DNA of 64,000 nucleotides from Arthrobacter caoxuetaonis (lineage in GTDB: Bacteria; Actinomycetota; Actinomycetes; Actinomycetales; Micrococcaceae), in contig NZ_CP099466.1 in NCBI RefSeq assembly GCF_023921125.1, positions 2,542,001-2,606,000 of the forward strand, read 5' to 3'. A program made the translations under genes and the position numbers. A model generated the notes under the pieces. That model saw nothing but the letters and a program-made list of their open reading frames with translations, did not search any database and had not been told where the DNA came from. Below, piece after piece: positions 38,277-47,398 of the stretch. Positions within the stretch are counted from its first letter, which is position 1. Each line of letters opens with the position of its first letter.

Positions 38277-39239
38277 GTGACTCCCCCAGCCCAAACGCTG
38301 TATGAGGTTCTGGGACTCACGCAGTCGGCCACCGCCGAGCAGATCAAGTCTGCGTACCGGCGTGCTGCGCGGGACACGCACCCCGACCACGGCGGAAGCA
38401 GCGAGCGTTTCCATCTGGTCTCGGAGGCCTACCAGGTCCTTTCCGATCCGGAGCAGCGCAGCGCCTATGACCTCCGCCTGGGCCGCGGCGGAACAGCGGG
38501 AGTTCCCTCCGGAAGTTCCCCGGTACGCCCGGCAGCCTCAGGTGCAGCCGCCGCTTCCGGCCGCCCGGCGCCGAATCCGGACTTCGGCAAATCCCCGGTT
38601 TTCGTGCCGGACTTCTCCCCGCAGAATCCGCCGGCCATTCCGCTGGCCATGATCGGCCGGCAGGTCAACGGCGAACCGGTGCGTCCGGGGCTCTTCAAGC
38701 GCCTGGGCTCCTCCGCCGGGGCCCGGTTCGACGCCGAGAACCTGACCATCGGGCTGCTGGCGAACTCCCTGCTTCCCGATTATCCGGCAGGCCGCCTGGT
38801 GAACAGCCTGCACATCCCGGATTCCGGTCCGCGCGGAGGATCGCTGGACATTGGCCACGTACTGCTGGGCGGCTACCGGATGGCCGTGATCGATTCGCTG
38901 CTCTCGTCCCCGGGCGCCTACTACTGGGATGGTGTGCAGCTGCGCCACCGCGGGCACGCTGTCGGTTCACTGCGGCTCGCGGACGCGGTCAGCACCCTGC
39001 AGGAGAGGTTCCCCGACCAGCTGGTCTCGGGTTGGCTGGTGCTGCACAGCCCCAACGGCAATCCCTTTGAACCGATCATCGACTCGCCGCCGAACCTGCC
39101 CGCCTCCGCGCCGATCGACGTCGTGAACCCCGGAACCCTGCTGAGGGACCTGCGCCGCTTCTTCAGCACCGGCCCGCAGCCCAACACCGTCCTGCTCCCG
39201 GCGCTGGGTGCGCTGATCGATGCGTCAGCCCAGCCCTGA
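38277..39239 (+). CDS. J-domain (DnaJ-like) protein with unknown C-terminal domain
   Basis: A 320-residue protein. The N-terminal J domain (about 8-72) has the HPD motif in RDTHPDHGGSS, so it should stimulate an Hsp70 ATPase. A Pro/Ser linker follows, and the C-terminal domain (about 120-315) has no zinc-finger or DnaJ-C features. That domain contains LLGGYRMAVIDS and GAYYWDGVQLRHRG, faintly like nuclease-related (NERD-like) proteins, but the Asp-x-Lys pair expected there is not seen. The GTG start has GAAAGGA upstream. It is divergent from cysteine desulfurase; a link to Fe-S assembly is possible but only inferred. Confidence 0.78.
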   Translation: MTPPAQTLYEVLGLTQSATAEQIKSAYRRAARDTHPDHGGSSERFHLVSEAYQVLSDPEQRSAYDLRLGRGGTAGVPSGSSPVRPAASGAAAASGRPAPNPDFGKSPVFVPDFSPQNPPAIPLAMIGRQVNGEPVRPGLFKRLGSSAGARFDAENLTIGLLANSLLPDYPAGRLVNSLHIPDSGPRGGSLDIGHVLLGGYRMAVIDSLLSSPGAYYWDGVQLRHRGHAVGSLRLADAVSTLQERFPDQLVSGWLVLHSPNGNPFEPIIDSPPNLPASAPIDVVNPGTLLRDLRRFFSTGPQPNTVLLPALGALIDASAQP

Positions 39240-39247
39240 TGCGGGCA

Positions 39248-39253
39248 TAGGAT
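39248..39253 (+). promoter_or_regulatory. Candidate -10 element (TAGGAT) of a leaderless transcript
   Basis: TAGGAT fits TANNNT and ends 6 nt before the GTG of trmL, only 8 nt after the stop of the J-domain gene. Confidence 0.5.
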
Positions 39254-39259
39254 AAAGAC

Positions 39260-39727
39260 GTGTTCCGCATCCTCTTCCACAATCCTGAAATCCCGGGCAA
39301 TACCGGCAATGCGATCCGCCTTGCGGCCATTACCGGTGCCGAGCTGCACCTCGTGGAGCCGCTCGGCTTTGAGCTTGAAGACTCCAAGCTGCGCCGCGCC
39401 GGGCTGGACTACCACGACCTCGCAGTCCTGCACGTCCACCCGGACCTGGAAGCAGCGTGGAAAGCGCTGGCCCCGGAACGGGTCTTCGCCTTTACCTCAG
39501 ACGGTGACACGAGCTACACGGACATTGCCTACCAGCCCGGCGATGTCCTCCTCTTTGGCCGCGAATCCGTCGGCCTCCCCGAGGACGTCAAGAATGATCC
39601 GCATGTCACGGCACGGGTCCGTCTGCCCATGCTCCCCTCCCTGCGGTCGCTGAACCTGGCGAACTCCGCGTCCATCGCTGTCTACGAAGCCTGGCGCCAG
39701 CACGGCTTCGCAGGTGCCCGGCTCTAA
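39260..39727 (+). CDS. trmL: tRNA (cytidine/uridine-34-2'-O)-methyltransferase TrmL
   Basis: A 155-residue SPOUT methyltransferase consisting only of the minimal SpoU knot: RILFHNPEIPGNTGNAIRLA at the N-terminus, LLFGRESVGLP for SAM binding and LRSLNLANSASIAVYEA at the C-terminus. It 2'-O-methylates the wobble base of Leu tRNAs. The start is GTG with no Shine-Dalgarno and TAGGAT 6 nt upstream. It sits 20 bp after the J-domain gene and 15 bp before a methyltransferase gene. Confidence 0.93.
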   Translation: MFRILFHNPEIPGNTGNAIRLAAITGAELHLVEPLGFELEDSKLRRAGLDYHDLAVLHVHPDLEAAWKALAPERVFAFTSDGDTSYTDIAYQPGDVLLFGRESVGLPEDVKNDPHVTARVRLPMLPSLRSLNLANSASIAVYEAWRQHGFAGARL

Positions 39728-39742
39728 ACCAAAGGATCCCCT

Positions 39743-40546
39743 ATGCCCGAGCAGCATCCCCTTGAATCCGCCTTTGATGCCGGTGCCGCGGATTTCGAAC
39801 GCCTCGCACCGTCGCTGTGGAACCCCATGGGCAACGCTCTGGTCGCGGCTGCCGACGTCCACCTCGGCGAGCAGATCCTTGATGCGTGCTGCGGGGGCGG
39901 GGCGATCACCATCCCGGCGGCGCAGAGCGCGGGCCCCGACGGGGCAGTCGACGGAGTGGACATCTCCGCAGACCTGCTGGACGTCGCGCGCCGGAAGGCC
40001 GGGACCCTCTCGCTGGACAACGCCGCTTTCCACCGCTCCGACATCCTGGCCTGGCAGCCGGACACTCAGTACGACGTCGTGCTCTGCGGCTATGCCGTAT
40101 TTTTCCTGCCTGACATGGATGCCGGTGTCCGGCACCTCGTTTCGCTCCTGCGCAGCGGCGGAAGGCTGGCACTGACTACCTGGGCTGACGGGTCGCTCAC
40201 GGAATTCTCCAGCATGCTCTACCGGCACTGCGTGGCTGTTGCCGGCGAGGGTGCCCCGGCCACCACGGGTGCCCGGGACAACATGTACGCGATCAATACC
40301 CCTGAGAAGGCCACGGCGTGGCTCCAGGGACTGGGCTTGGAGCAGGTTGAGGCAGTACACACGCCAGCTCCGGTCCAACTAAACCCGGAACTGGCCTGGT
40401 CAGTGATCCTTGGCAGCGCCCTGCGCCTGTTGCTGCCCGAAGACCCGGCAGCAACAGAAAAGGTCAAGGAAGCGTTCCTGGCCGAGCTTGGCGAGGATTA
40501 CACCCTGAACGCGGACACGCTGGTCGTGACCGCGGTCAAGCCTTAG
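39743..40546 (+). CDS. Class I SAM-dependent methyltransferase
   Basis: A 267-residue protein with a UbiE/Methyltransf_11 fold. Motif I is ILDACCGGGAITIPAA (about 39), followed by DGVDISADLLDVAR and the motif IV region YDVVLCGYAVFFLPDM. The substrate is unknown; the C-terminal 80 residues probably form the acceptor cap. AAAGGA precedes the ATG. Its TAG stop overlaps the TAA stop of the convergent PIG-L gene within the four bases TTAG. Confidence 0.85.
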   Translation: MPEQHPLESAFDAGAADFERLAPSLWNPMGNALVAAADVHLGEQILDACCGGGAITIPAAQSAGPDGAVDGVDISADLLDVARRKAGTLSLDNAAFHRSDILAWQPDTQYDVVLCGYAVFFLPDMDAGVRHLVSLLRSGGRLALTTWADGSLTEFSSMLYRHCVAVAGEGAPATTGARDNMYAINTPEKATAWLQGLGLEQVEAVHTPAPVQLNPELAWSVILGSALRLLLPEDPAATEKVKEAFLAELGEDYTLNADTLVVTAVKP

Positions 40547-41295
40547 AAACCGGCGATTGTGGCGGGAGTGTTCACTCCCACCACATGGAAGACTTCGGCG
40601 CTGGTTCCCGCCGGCAGGGAGTGCCGCTGCGCATTCTCCTGCAGGAATCCGCGGACCGACCGGTCCATCCCCTCAAGATCCGGGTGCTGGCTGGCATGCA
40701 CCCGGATGGCGGCGAGCTTGCGGTCCAGCTCTGCGGTGATGTCCACTGCATGGTTTTCCCGCTCCCGCGGCGCGCCGTAGAACCACAGCCAGGGCACCTT
40801 GAAAGCCTCGAGTCCGCGGGCGGCCAGTTCAGGGTAGGCGAACGGGTTTTCCACCGCCGGATAGACGGCGCGCGTGACAATTTCCCCGCAGGCCAGATGG
40901 TCTGGATGGCTTGCCTGGATCCGTGACCAGTTCCGTTCCGGGTGCATGGCCAGCACGACGTCGGGACGGACCTGGCGGATCAGCTCCACGACGCGGCCCA
41001 CTACCTCATGGTTCGCGGCCAGGAAACCGTCCTTCTCCCCCAGGAAATGGATCTCGCCTGCGCCCACGATGTCCGCCGCTGCACGCTGTTCGCTGCTGCG
41101 CAGCGCAGTGACGCCGTCGCGGTCCCCTGGGTCAAACCCTCCGGCGCCGCCGTCGGTCATGATGCAGTAGGAAACCTCGGCTCCCTGCGCGCACCACTTC
41201 GCCAGGGTGCCGGCAGCCCCAAAATCGATGTCATCAGGGTGCGCGGCGAAGGCGAGGACCCGGTTGACCCGGGTCCCCTCGGGGAAAACCGTCAT
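40543..41295 (-). CDS. PIG-L family deacetylase (LmbE-like)
   Basis: A 250-residue zinc-dependent N-deacetylase. The metal-binding motif AAHPDDIDFGAAGTL lies at residues 16-30 and a second histidine is in QASHPDHLACGE. The family includes MshB and Mca of mycothiol metabolism and sugar-amide deacetylases. The sequence alone does not choose between them; the typical MshB length of about 290 residues argues against MshB. It overlaps the end of etfA by 4 bp and is probably cotranscribed with etfBA. Confidence 0.88.
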   Translation of the reverse strand: MTVFPEGTRVNRVLAFAAHPDDIDFGAAGTLAKWCAQGAEVSYCIMTDGGAGGFDPGDRDGVTALRSSEQRAAADIVGAGEIHFLGEKDGFLAANHEVVGRVVELIRQVRPDVVLAMHPERNWSRIQASHPDHLACGEIVTRAVYPAVENPFAYPELAARGLEAFKVPWLWFYGAPRERENHAVDITAELDRKLAAIRVHASQHPDLEGMDRSVRGFLQENAQRHSLPAGTSAEVFHVVGVNTPATIAGF

Positions 41296-42236
41296 GCCCG
41301 GCGCTTCCGGATCTCCTCGGAGGCCTGCGGCAGCACCGAGAAAACGTCTCCCACAATGCCGAAGTCGGCGATTTCGAATACCGGCGCGTCAGGATCCTTG
41401 TTCACGGCCACGATCACCTTCGCGGTCTGCATACCCGCCTTCTGCTGGATGGCGCCCGAAATGCCGGCGGAAATGTACAGCTGAGGAGAAACGGTCTTGC
41501 CGGTTTGCCCCACCTGCGCCGAGTGCTCGATCCAGCCGGCATCCGTAGCGGCACGGGATGCTCCCACTGCACCGCCGAGCAGGTCCGCCAGCTCCTCCAC
41601 GGGACTGAAGTCGCCGTCCATACCGCGGCCGCCGGCGACGATTACGCGGGCCTCGGACAGCTCCGGCCGTCCACTAACGCGCTTTTCGGACCGCTCCACT
41701 ACTACTGCTGCCGGACCTGTCTCCGGGACGGTGACCAGGCTCCGTTCAGGCACTCCCGGCGCCCCCGCCTCTGCGGGCTCGACGGAGTTCGCCTTGACCG
41801 TAATGATCGGGACCCCGGATTCCACCCGGCAGGTGGAGGTGTAGGAGCCCGCCAGCACGGACTTCGTCACCGAGAGGTCCGGTGCCACGGCAACGGCATC
41901 GGTGATAACGCCGGCGCCCAGCTTGATGCCGGTGCGTGCGGCTACTTCGCGGTCCTCGAAGGAGTTGCCCAGCAGCACAGCCTCAGGAGAGGCTGCACGG
42001 ACTGCTTCGGCCAGGAAAGCCGCCTTCGCAGCGACCAGCACATCCGGCAGCGGCTGGCTGGGTTCGTAGATACGGACTGCTCCGAAGCCCGCCAGCTCAG
42101 CGGCAGCTTCCCCGGACAGCGGGCGGGGGCACGCCACCGCCGGCTCCCCGAGCGCAGCGGCGATCGCCAGCAGTTCCCGGGACGCCCGGGGCAGCGGAAG
42201 GGACGGGACATCGAGAAAGACAAGTACGGAGCCCAT
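41292..42236 (-). CDS. etfA: Electron transfer flavoprotein, alpha subunit
   Basis: A 314-residue subunit binding FAD through the C-terminal domain. It has [20 protein letters not shown] and the signature [20 protein letters not shown]. It accepts electrons from acyl-CoA and other dehydrogenases and passes them toward the quinone pool via ETF-quinone oxidoreductase, not encoded here. It lies 47 bp after etfB and overlaps the PIG-L gene. Confidence 0.96.
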   Translation of the reverse strand: MGSVLVFLDVPSLPLPRASRELLAIAAALGEPAVACPRPLSGEAAAELAGFGAVRIYEPSQPLPDVLVAAKAAFLAEAVRAASPEAVLLGNSFEDREVAARTGIKLGAGVITDAVAVAPDLSVTKSVLAGSYTSTCRVESGVPIITVKANSVEPAEAGAPGVPERSLVTVPETGPAAVVVERSEKRVSGRPELSEARVIVAGGRGMDGDFSPVEELADLLGGAVGASRAATDAGWIEHSAQVGQTGKTVSPQLYISAGISGAIQQKAGMQTAKVIVAVNKDPDAPVFEIADFGIVGDVFSVLPQASEEIRKRRA

Positions 42237-42283
42237 GGGGCCTCTCCTTGGGGTGCGGGCGCGGCAGCGCCGGAAGGAAGGTG

Positions 42284-43120
42284 CTAGATAAGTTTCTGGG
42301 AGGCGAGGAAGTCCACCAGCTTGGCGCCGGCGTCGCCGTCGTCAGTGATGATGGTTCCGGCTCCGCGCGGCGGACGCGGCGCGGAAGCGGCCACCGATGT
42401 CCAGGCTCCGTCCTTGCCTGCCTGCGCAGCGTCCACTCCAACGTCGGACAGCGAGAGAACGGTCACCGGCTTCTTCTTGGCTGCCATGATGCCGCGGAAA
42501 TTGGGGTAGCGCGGCTCGTTGGCCTGGTCCGTCACGGAGACCACTGCAGGCAGCGGGGCTTCAATGACCTCCGAATAGGAGTCGCCGTCCCGGCGGGCGC
42601 GCAGCACCGTTCCCGAGGGTGAAGCCACCGTTTCGAGCTCGGACGCGAAAGTCAGCTGGGCGTACCCGAGCCGCTCTGCGAGCTGGGCCGGGACCAGGGA
42701 GGTTTCTCCGTCGGTGGAGGCCATCCCGGTAATCACCAGGTCAACCGGTGCCTGGGAGCTGAGGTAGTTCACGACGGCGGCAAGTGCCAGCGACGTCGCG
42801 GCGGCATCGGAGCCCGCGAGGGCTTCATCGCTGAGGTGCACTCCTTTATGGGCACCGATCTGGAGGGACTTCTTCACCGCATTCACTGCGGCCGCCGGTC
42901 CCATGGTGACGGCGGTGACGGTATTGCCGCCCTTCTCCCCGCCGCGTTCCTCGGCCAGCACAAGCGCAGCTTCGAGGGCGTATTCGTCCAGTTCGGAGAG
43001 AATGCTCTCGGAACGGTCCAGGGTATGGTCCGGTCCGGCGAGCCGGCGGTCAAACTGCGTGTCCGGGACGTGTTTCACCAAAACAACAATGTTCAGCGGC
43101 CCGTTGGCTGACTCCTGCAT
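42284..43120 (-). CDS. etfB: Electron transfer flavoprotein, beta subunit
   Basis: A 278-residue AMP-binding subunit. It starts LNIVVLVKHVPDTQ, contains TDGETSLVPAQLAERLGYAQ and has the recognition-loop region AVVSVTDQANEPRYPNFRGIM. The ATG at 43120 has AGGAAAGG upstream; the frame stays open 92 codons further, but that extension is low-complexity and lies outside the family. It heads etfB-etfA-PIG-L. Confidence 0.96.
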   Translation of the reverse strand: MQESANGPLNIVVLVKHVPDTQFDRRLAGPDHTLDRSESILSELDEYALEAALVLAEERGGEKGGNTVTAVTMGPAAAVNAVKKSLQIGAHKGVHLSDEALAGSDAAATSLALAAVVNYLSSQAPVDLVITGMASTDGETSLVPAQLAERLGYAQLTFASELETVASPSGTVLRARRDGDSYSEVIEAPLPAVVSVTDQANEPRYPNFRGIMAAKKKPVTVLSLSDVGVDAAQAGKDGAWTSVAASAPRPPRGAGTIITDDGDAGAKLVDFLASQKLI

Positions 43121-43289
43121 TCCGGCCTTTCCTGTAGGAAGATTCCGCCGGATTGGATTCCGGCATCCCCCGCCCGTCGGCGGCGACAGATTAAAGCTAA
43201 TCACACGCCGCCCCCGGACCCGAACGGCAGCGGACCGGATTTGGTTTCCGCGTTGGGGCCAGGCGCAGGTTGGCACCTGCACAGACGGC

Positions 43290-43322
43290 TCCGGCCCGCC
43301 TGCGCTGGGCAGGCGGGCCGGA
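43290..43322 (-). terminator. GC-rich terminator after htrA
   Basis: A 14-bp perfect inverted repeat (TCCGGCCCGCCTGC / GCAGGCGGGCCGGA) with a 5-nt loop lies 18 nt after the htrA stop. It has no T-run, the I-shaped type frequent in actinobacteria. Confidence 0.7.
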
Positions 43323-43340
43323 AGACGGTCTGCGGTGCGG

Positions 43341-44888
43341 CTACTGGTCGGCCGAGTCGCCGAGCGTGACGTCGACGCTTTCGGGCTGGCCGTCACGGAC
43401 GTAGTCGATGGTGACCTTGCTGCCGGCAGCCTGCATCCGGATGGCAGCCGTCAGCGACTGCGCGTCGGTGATGGGGATGCCGTCCACCGAGGTGACAATG
43501 TCCCCCTTCTGCAGCCCGGCCTGGGCTGCAGGGGTTCCGCCGGCAGGGTTATCCGCGATCTGCGCTCCGATGGTGAAGGAAGACGAAGAGCCCGAACCCG
43601 TGGCAGGAGTGACGGAAACGCCCAGGAAGCCATGCGTGGCGGAACCGCTTTCGATGATCTCATCGGCCACCCGCTGTGCGTAGCTCGCTGGAACGGCGAA
43701 TCCCACGCCGATGCTTCCGCTGTCCTCGCCGCTGCTGGTTGACGACGCCGAAGCAATGGCCACGTTGACACCAATCACTTCGCCGTCCGTGTTCACCAGG
43801 GCGCCGCCTGAGTTTCCGTGGTTGATCGCGGCATCAGTCTGGATCACGTTCAGGTAGATCGAGGAGGACGCTGAACTTTGGTTCTGCGACGATCCGTCCG
43901 GCGGTGCGAACCGGAAACCGAACCCGTCATCCTGGGGGGAAGAGTCCGTGTCCGATTCCGGGGCCGCAGAGGACTGGACGCTGATGGTGCGGTTCAGCGT
44001 GGAGACGATGCCGTCCGTGACCGTTCCGGCCAGGCCCAGGGGCGCGCCGATGGCCAGGACAGAGTCGCCCACATTGAGGTCATCGGAGTCCCCGAGGGTC
44101 GCTGGAGTGAGGTCTTGGCTATCGACCTTAATGACCGCGAGGTCGGAGAGCGGATCGGTCCCGACTACGGTGGCTGAAAGCACCCGTCCGTCTTCGGTCT
44201 GCACCTCAATCGCGGGGCTGGCAACGGTACCGCCGAGGGTCACCACGTGGGTGTTCGTGAGGATGTGTCCCTCATCGTCCAGGATGATTCCCGAGCCGGA
44301 ACCGGAGGAACCGGATCCCGAGACCTCGATCGTCACGACGCTCGGTGAAGCCTTGAGCGCCGCGGCCGTGATCGCGTTGACGTTGTCCTGGTCATTGACC
44401 ACGACAGTCTGGGACTGTCCGGTGGTTCCGGCAGTCCTGTTGCCGTTGCCCATCACGGCGTCTGCGGCGACGGCGACACCGCCGCCGAGCAGGCCGGCCA
44501 CAAGCATCGCGGTGACAAGCGTTCCGGTCCCATAACGGCGCCGTCCGCCCGTTCCGGGCGCGCCGGCGCTGCCGCCCCAGTTCCCGCCCGACGGGTAGCC
44601 GGGCTGCCGGGGCGGGTCACTGGGCTGCGGCCCGTAGAACACATTCCCCTGCGGGTTACCTGCCCCGCCGGCCTGCGGCGCGGGGCCCGGATCGGCCTGG
44701 CTGCCTGCCCAGCCTGCACTGCCGGACGGGCCGGCAGCGTGGGCGCCGCCGGGGGCCGGCAGCCGGGTAGTGTCAGCCGAAGCGTACTCCCGGCTCCCCT
44801 CGGAAGCGGCGGAAGACGACGGCGGTACCGGCGGACGGGGAGGCAACGGCCGCTGCGGGCCTTCGCTGCCCCCATAGTGCTCACTCAT
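43341..44888 (-). CDS. HtrA/DegP-family serine protease with PDZ domain
   Basis: A 515-residue membrane-anchored protease. A Pro/Gly/Ser-rich cytoplasmic N-terminus (about 1-130) is followed by one membrane segment (about 133-155), a trypsin-like domain with catalytic His in LTNTHVV (about 212), Asp in PLSDLAVIKV (about 248) and Ser in NHGNSGGAL (about 357), and a PDZ domain (about 415-505). It should degrade or refold damaged envelope proteins. The ATG at 44888 has GAAAGGA upstream, favoured over an upstream in-frame start at 44939. A strong hairpin follows its stop. Confidence 0.93.
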   Translation of the reverse strand: MSEHYGGSEGPQRPLPPRPPVPPSSSAASEGSREYASADTTRLPAPGGAHAAGPSGSAGWAGSQADPGPAPQAGGAGNPQGNVFYGPQPSDPPRQPGYPSGGNWGGSAGAPGTGGRRRYGTGTLVTAMLVAGLLGGGVAVAADAVMGNGNRTAGTTGQSQTVVVNDQDNVNAITAAALKASPSVVTIEVSGSGSSGSGSGIILDDEGHILTNTHVVTLGGTVASPAIEVQTEDGRVLSATVVGTDPLSDLAVIKVDSQDLTPATLGDSDDLNVGDSVLAIGAPLGLAGTVTDGIVSTLNRTISVQSSAAPESDTDSSPQDDGFGFRFAPPDGSSQNQSSASSSIYLNVIQTDAAINHGNSGGALVNTDGEVIGVNVAIASASSTSSGEDSGSIGVGFAVPASYAQRVADEIIESGSATHGFLGVSVTPATGSGSSSSFTIGAQIADNPAGGTPAAQAGLQKGDIVTSVDGIPITDAQSLTAAIRMQAAGSKVTIDYVRDGQPESVDVTLGDSADQ

Positions 44889-45257
44889 ATGGGCCGTCCT
44901 TTCGAAATTCGCTGTACCCACAAGTATCGACCCATCCACTATGACAGGGGAGTCTGTGACCGAGGCACAAGCTTTCTGGAAGTCAGCTGGGAATTTCCCG
45001 AACGCGCCGGCGTATCCCGGTTTGGTCCTGGAAGAGCCGCACTGCCGTGTCCACCCAAGTCAGCCGAGGATAGTCACGGACAGTCAAGGCAAACATTCAG
45101 GCTCATGGGATACGGTTTCGTTGTGGACGGTGCGCTAAGGCCCCCATAGAATCAAAGCCATATCGCCCGGTCCAGCTACCCGGATACCTGCCCGAGCCGG
45201 AACCATCGCCTGTGCTGCGGACAGACCGCATAACAGGACAGACAAAGGAAACGATTT
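44889..45257. other. Intergenic region between divergent htrA and TPM-protein genes
   Basis: This 369-bp gap holds the two divergent upstream regions. A 65-codon plus-strand frame at 44941-45138 has no recognisable family and no good ribosome site, so I do not call it a gene. A likely promoter for the TPM gene lies at 45124-45152. No RNA gene or repeat is apparent. Confidence 0.6.
45124..45152 (+). promoter_or_regulatory. Candidate promoter of the TPM-domain gene
   Basis: TGGACG (45124-45129) and TAGAAT (45147-45152) are separated by 17 bp, a good sigma-70-type arrangement, giving a leader of about 100 nt before the ATG at 45258. Confidence 0.5.
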
Positions 45258-47300
45258 ATGCGGTTGAGGACGAAGCGGTTTGCAGCCGTGCTGGCACTGA
45301 GCGCCCTGGCGGTCTTCGCACCGTCTGCTGCTCACGCGGAGCCGCCGGTGACCATCCCACCAGGCCAATACGTCGTGGATACCAACGATTCGCTCGGCGG
45401 CGGAACGGCCGAGGTCCAGCAGGCCATCACTGACGTGCAGAAGAGTACCGGGTACACCCTGTACGTGGTTTTCGTGGACAGCTTTACGGACCCCGCGGAT
45501 CCCTCGGCATGGACCCAGGACGTCGTTTCCGCCAAGGACATGGGTTCAAAGGAAGCACTGCTCAGCATCGCCACAGTCGAGCGCAAGATGGAAGTTGCCA
45601 CCGGTGACCAGTCCGTCCTCACCGAAGCCAGGCGCAACGCCATGCTCCAGGCCGCGCAGGAACCACTGCTGGGCAACCAGAACATCAGCTCCGAAGACTG
45701 GACGGCTGCCGCCGTCAACGCTGCGGCTTCGCTCGAGGACATTGCCGAAGGCGGCAGCGGAGAGGTCTCCACCGGGGGCGGCAGCAGCCTCGTCCCGGCG
45801 TTTATCGTCGCCGGCGTAGTGCTGGTTGGCGCCTTTGCCGTCTTCGCCCTGGTCCGCAGCCGGTCCCGCAAGAAGGGCGCGATTGCCAGCCGCGAGGAAA
45901 CGGCTCCCCAGGATCCGCTGGATGCCATGAGTGTTCCCGAACTCCGCAAGCGGGCCGGCAGCCTGCTGATTGCGGCAGACGACGCCATCAAGTCCAGCGA
46001 GCAGGAGCTCGCGTTCGCGGCAGCGCAATACGGTGACGATGCCGTCTCCACCTTCACTGACGACCTCGCCGCAGCGAGGGCGCACATGGGTGAGTCCTTC
46101 AAGATGCAGCAGCAGCTCGACGACGAAATCCCGGACACCGAGGAACAGCAGCGTGCCTGGCTGAAGGACATCATCCGCCGGTGCGAAGCGGTCAATGATT
46201 CGCTGCAGGCGCACAAGGAAGATTTCGATGCCCTGCGGGAGCTCGAACGGAACGCTCCGGCTGCCCTGGCCGCGGCCCAGGACAGCGCCCGTACGACGTC
46301 CGCCCGCCTTGATTCCGCCCGGGCCACCCTGGACGGGCTGGCCACGAGGTACAGCGACTCCGCCCTGGTGCAGGTTCGGGACAATATTGAGCAGGCCCGT
46401 GAGCGGCTGGCGTTCGTGGAGAACGCCGCTGACACCGCGCAGGAACGCCTGCAGGAGGGCGACACGTCTGCTGCTGTCCTCGCGGTGCGGGCCGCGGAGG
46501 AAAGCGTGCACCAGGCCAACGTCCTCCTCGATGCCATCGACCGGACCGGAACCGGGCTGGACGCCGCAGCCGCCGAGCTCGACCGTGCCGTCGCCGATGC
46601 CCGGCAGGATCTGGCCCAGGCCCGCGCCTTCTCCCAGAACGGTGCGCAGCCGGCGCTGGCAGGCCCCATCGCCGGCGTCGAGCAGGCTCTGGATGCCGTC
46701 GCCGCCGCACGCGGCGGCAAGTACGATCCGGTGGACCTGCTCGGACGCCTGGAGTCCTCCAACGCGCAGCTGGACGCCTCGCTTGAGGGCCTTCGTGACC
46801 GGCAGGAGCAGGAGCGGCGTGCCCGCGATGCCCTGCAGCACACCATCATGTCTGCCCAGGCCCAGATTGCCGGCACCTCTGACTACATCCGTGCCCGCCG
46901 CGGCGGAGTCGGCAGCGAGGCACGGACCCGCCTCGCTGAGGCAGAGCGGAACCTGGATCAGGCCATTGCCCTGCAGTCCTCCGATCCAGTCAGCGCACTC
47001 GCATACGCCCAGCAGGCCAACGCTCTTGCAGCCCAGGCATCACAGATGGCCCAGCAGGACGTGGACGGCTTCGGCGGAGGCATGGGCGGCTGGGGCGGCG
47101 GCGGCGGGATGTACGGCGGCCGCGGCGGAGGCGGCAGCGGACTCGGCGGCGCGATCCTCGGCGGCATCCTCATCGATTCCATCCTGCGCGGCGGCGGTGG
47201 CGGCGGCGGCTGGGGCGGCGGCGGTTTCGGCGGTTTCGGCGGCGGCGGGGGCGGCTTTGGAGGAGGCGGCGGCTTCGGTTCATCCGGAGGCAATTTCTAG
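45258..47300 (+). CDS. Secreted/membrane TPM-domain protein with coiled coil and Gly-rich tail
   Basis: A 680-residue protein with a signal peptide (1-28, cleavage after AHA), a TPM domain (about 32-170, IPPGQYVVDTNDSL), one membrane segment (about 178-200), and a long Ala/Glu/Arg-rich coiled-coil region (about 220-590). The tail is extremely glycine-rich (about 600-680, GGGGGGWGGGG) around a short hydrophobic stretch (AILGGILIDSIL). TPM proteins are implicated in membrane or photosystem-complex maintenance; the bacterial function is unclear. AAAGGA precedes the ATG. The pspA gene follows by about 100 bp, suggesting a shared membrane-stress role. Confidence 0.85.
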   Translation: MRLRTKRFAAVLALSALAVFAPSAAHAEPPVTIPPGQYVVDTNDSLGGGTAEVQQAITDVQKSTGYTLYVVFVDSFTDPADPSAWTQDVVSAKDMGSKEALLSIATVERKMEVATGDQSVLTEARRNAMLQAAQEPLLGNQNISSEDWTAAAVNAAASLEDIAEGGSGEVSTGGGSSLVPAFIVAGVVLVGAFAVFALVRSRSRKKGAIASREETAPQDPLDAMSVPELRKRAGSLLIAADDAIKSSEQELAFAAAQYGDDAVSTFTDDLAAARAHMGESFKMQQQLDDEIPDTEEQQRAWLKDIIRRCEAVNDSLQAHKEDFDALRELERNAPAALAAAQDSARTTSARLDSARATLDGLATRYSDSALVQVRDNIEQARERLAFVENAADTAQERLQEGDTSAAVLAVRAAEESVHQANVLLDAIDRTGTGLDAAAAELDRAVADARQDLAQARAFSQNGAQPALAGPIAGVEQALDAVAAARGGKYDPVDLLGRLESSNAQLDASLEGLRDRQEQERRARDALQHTIMSAQAQIAGTSDYIRARRGGVGSEARTRLAEAERNLDQAIALQSSDPVSALAYAQQANALAAQASQMAQQDVDGFGGGMGGWGGGGGMYGGRGGGGSGLGGAILGGILIDSILRGGGGGGGWGGGGFGGFGGGGGGFGGGGGFGSSGGNF

Positions 47301-47398
47301 TTCGCTTCCTTTGCGGGAGTCCTTCCTGCAGCACACAGTTTTTGACAGGCTGGCAACAGCACACCAACGCACCACTTGCACACGTGAAAGGCAGACAG

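Noticed and set aside
42284..43396. Longer 370-codon version of etfB
   Set aside because: The extra 92 residues are low-complexity, lie outside the EtfB family, and the internal ATG has a strong ribosome site.
44941..45138. 65-codon open frame in the htrA-TPM intergenic region
   Set aside because: No good Shine-Dalgarno, no recognisable family, and its end overlaps the promoter proposed for the TPM gene; could only be rescued by conservation data.
47101..47290. GGC-rich tract resembling an expanded repeat or PE_PGRS element
   Set aside because: It is the in-frame Gly-rich tail of the TPM protein, a usual feature of this family.
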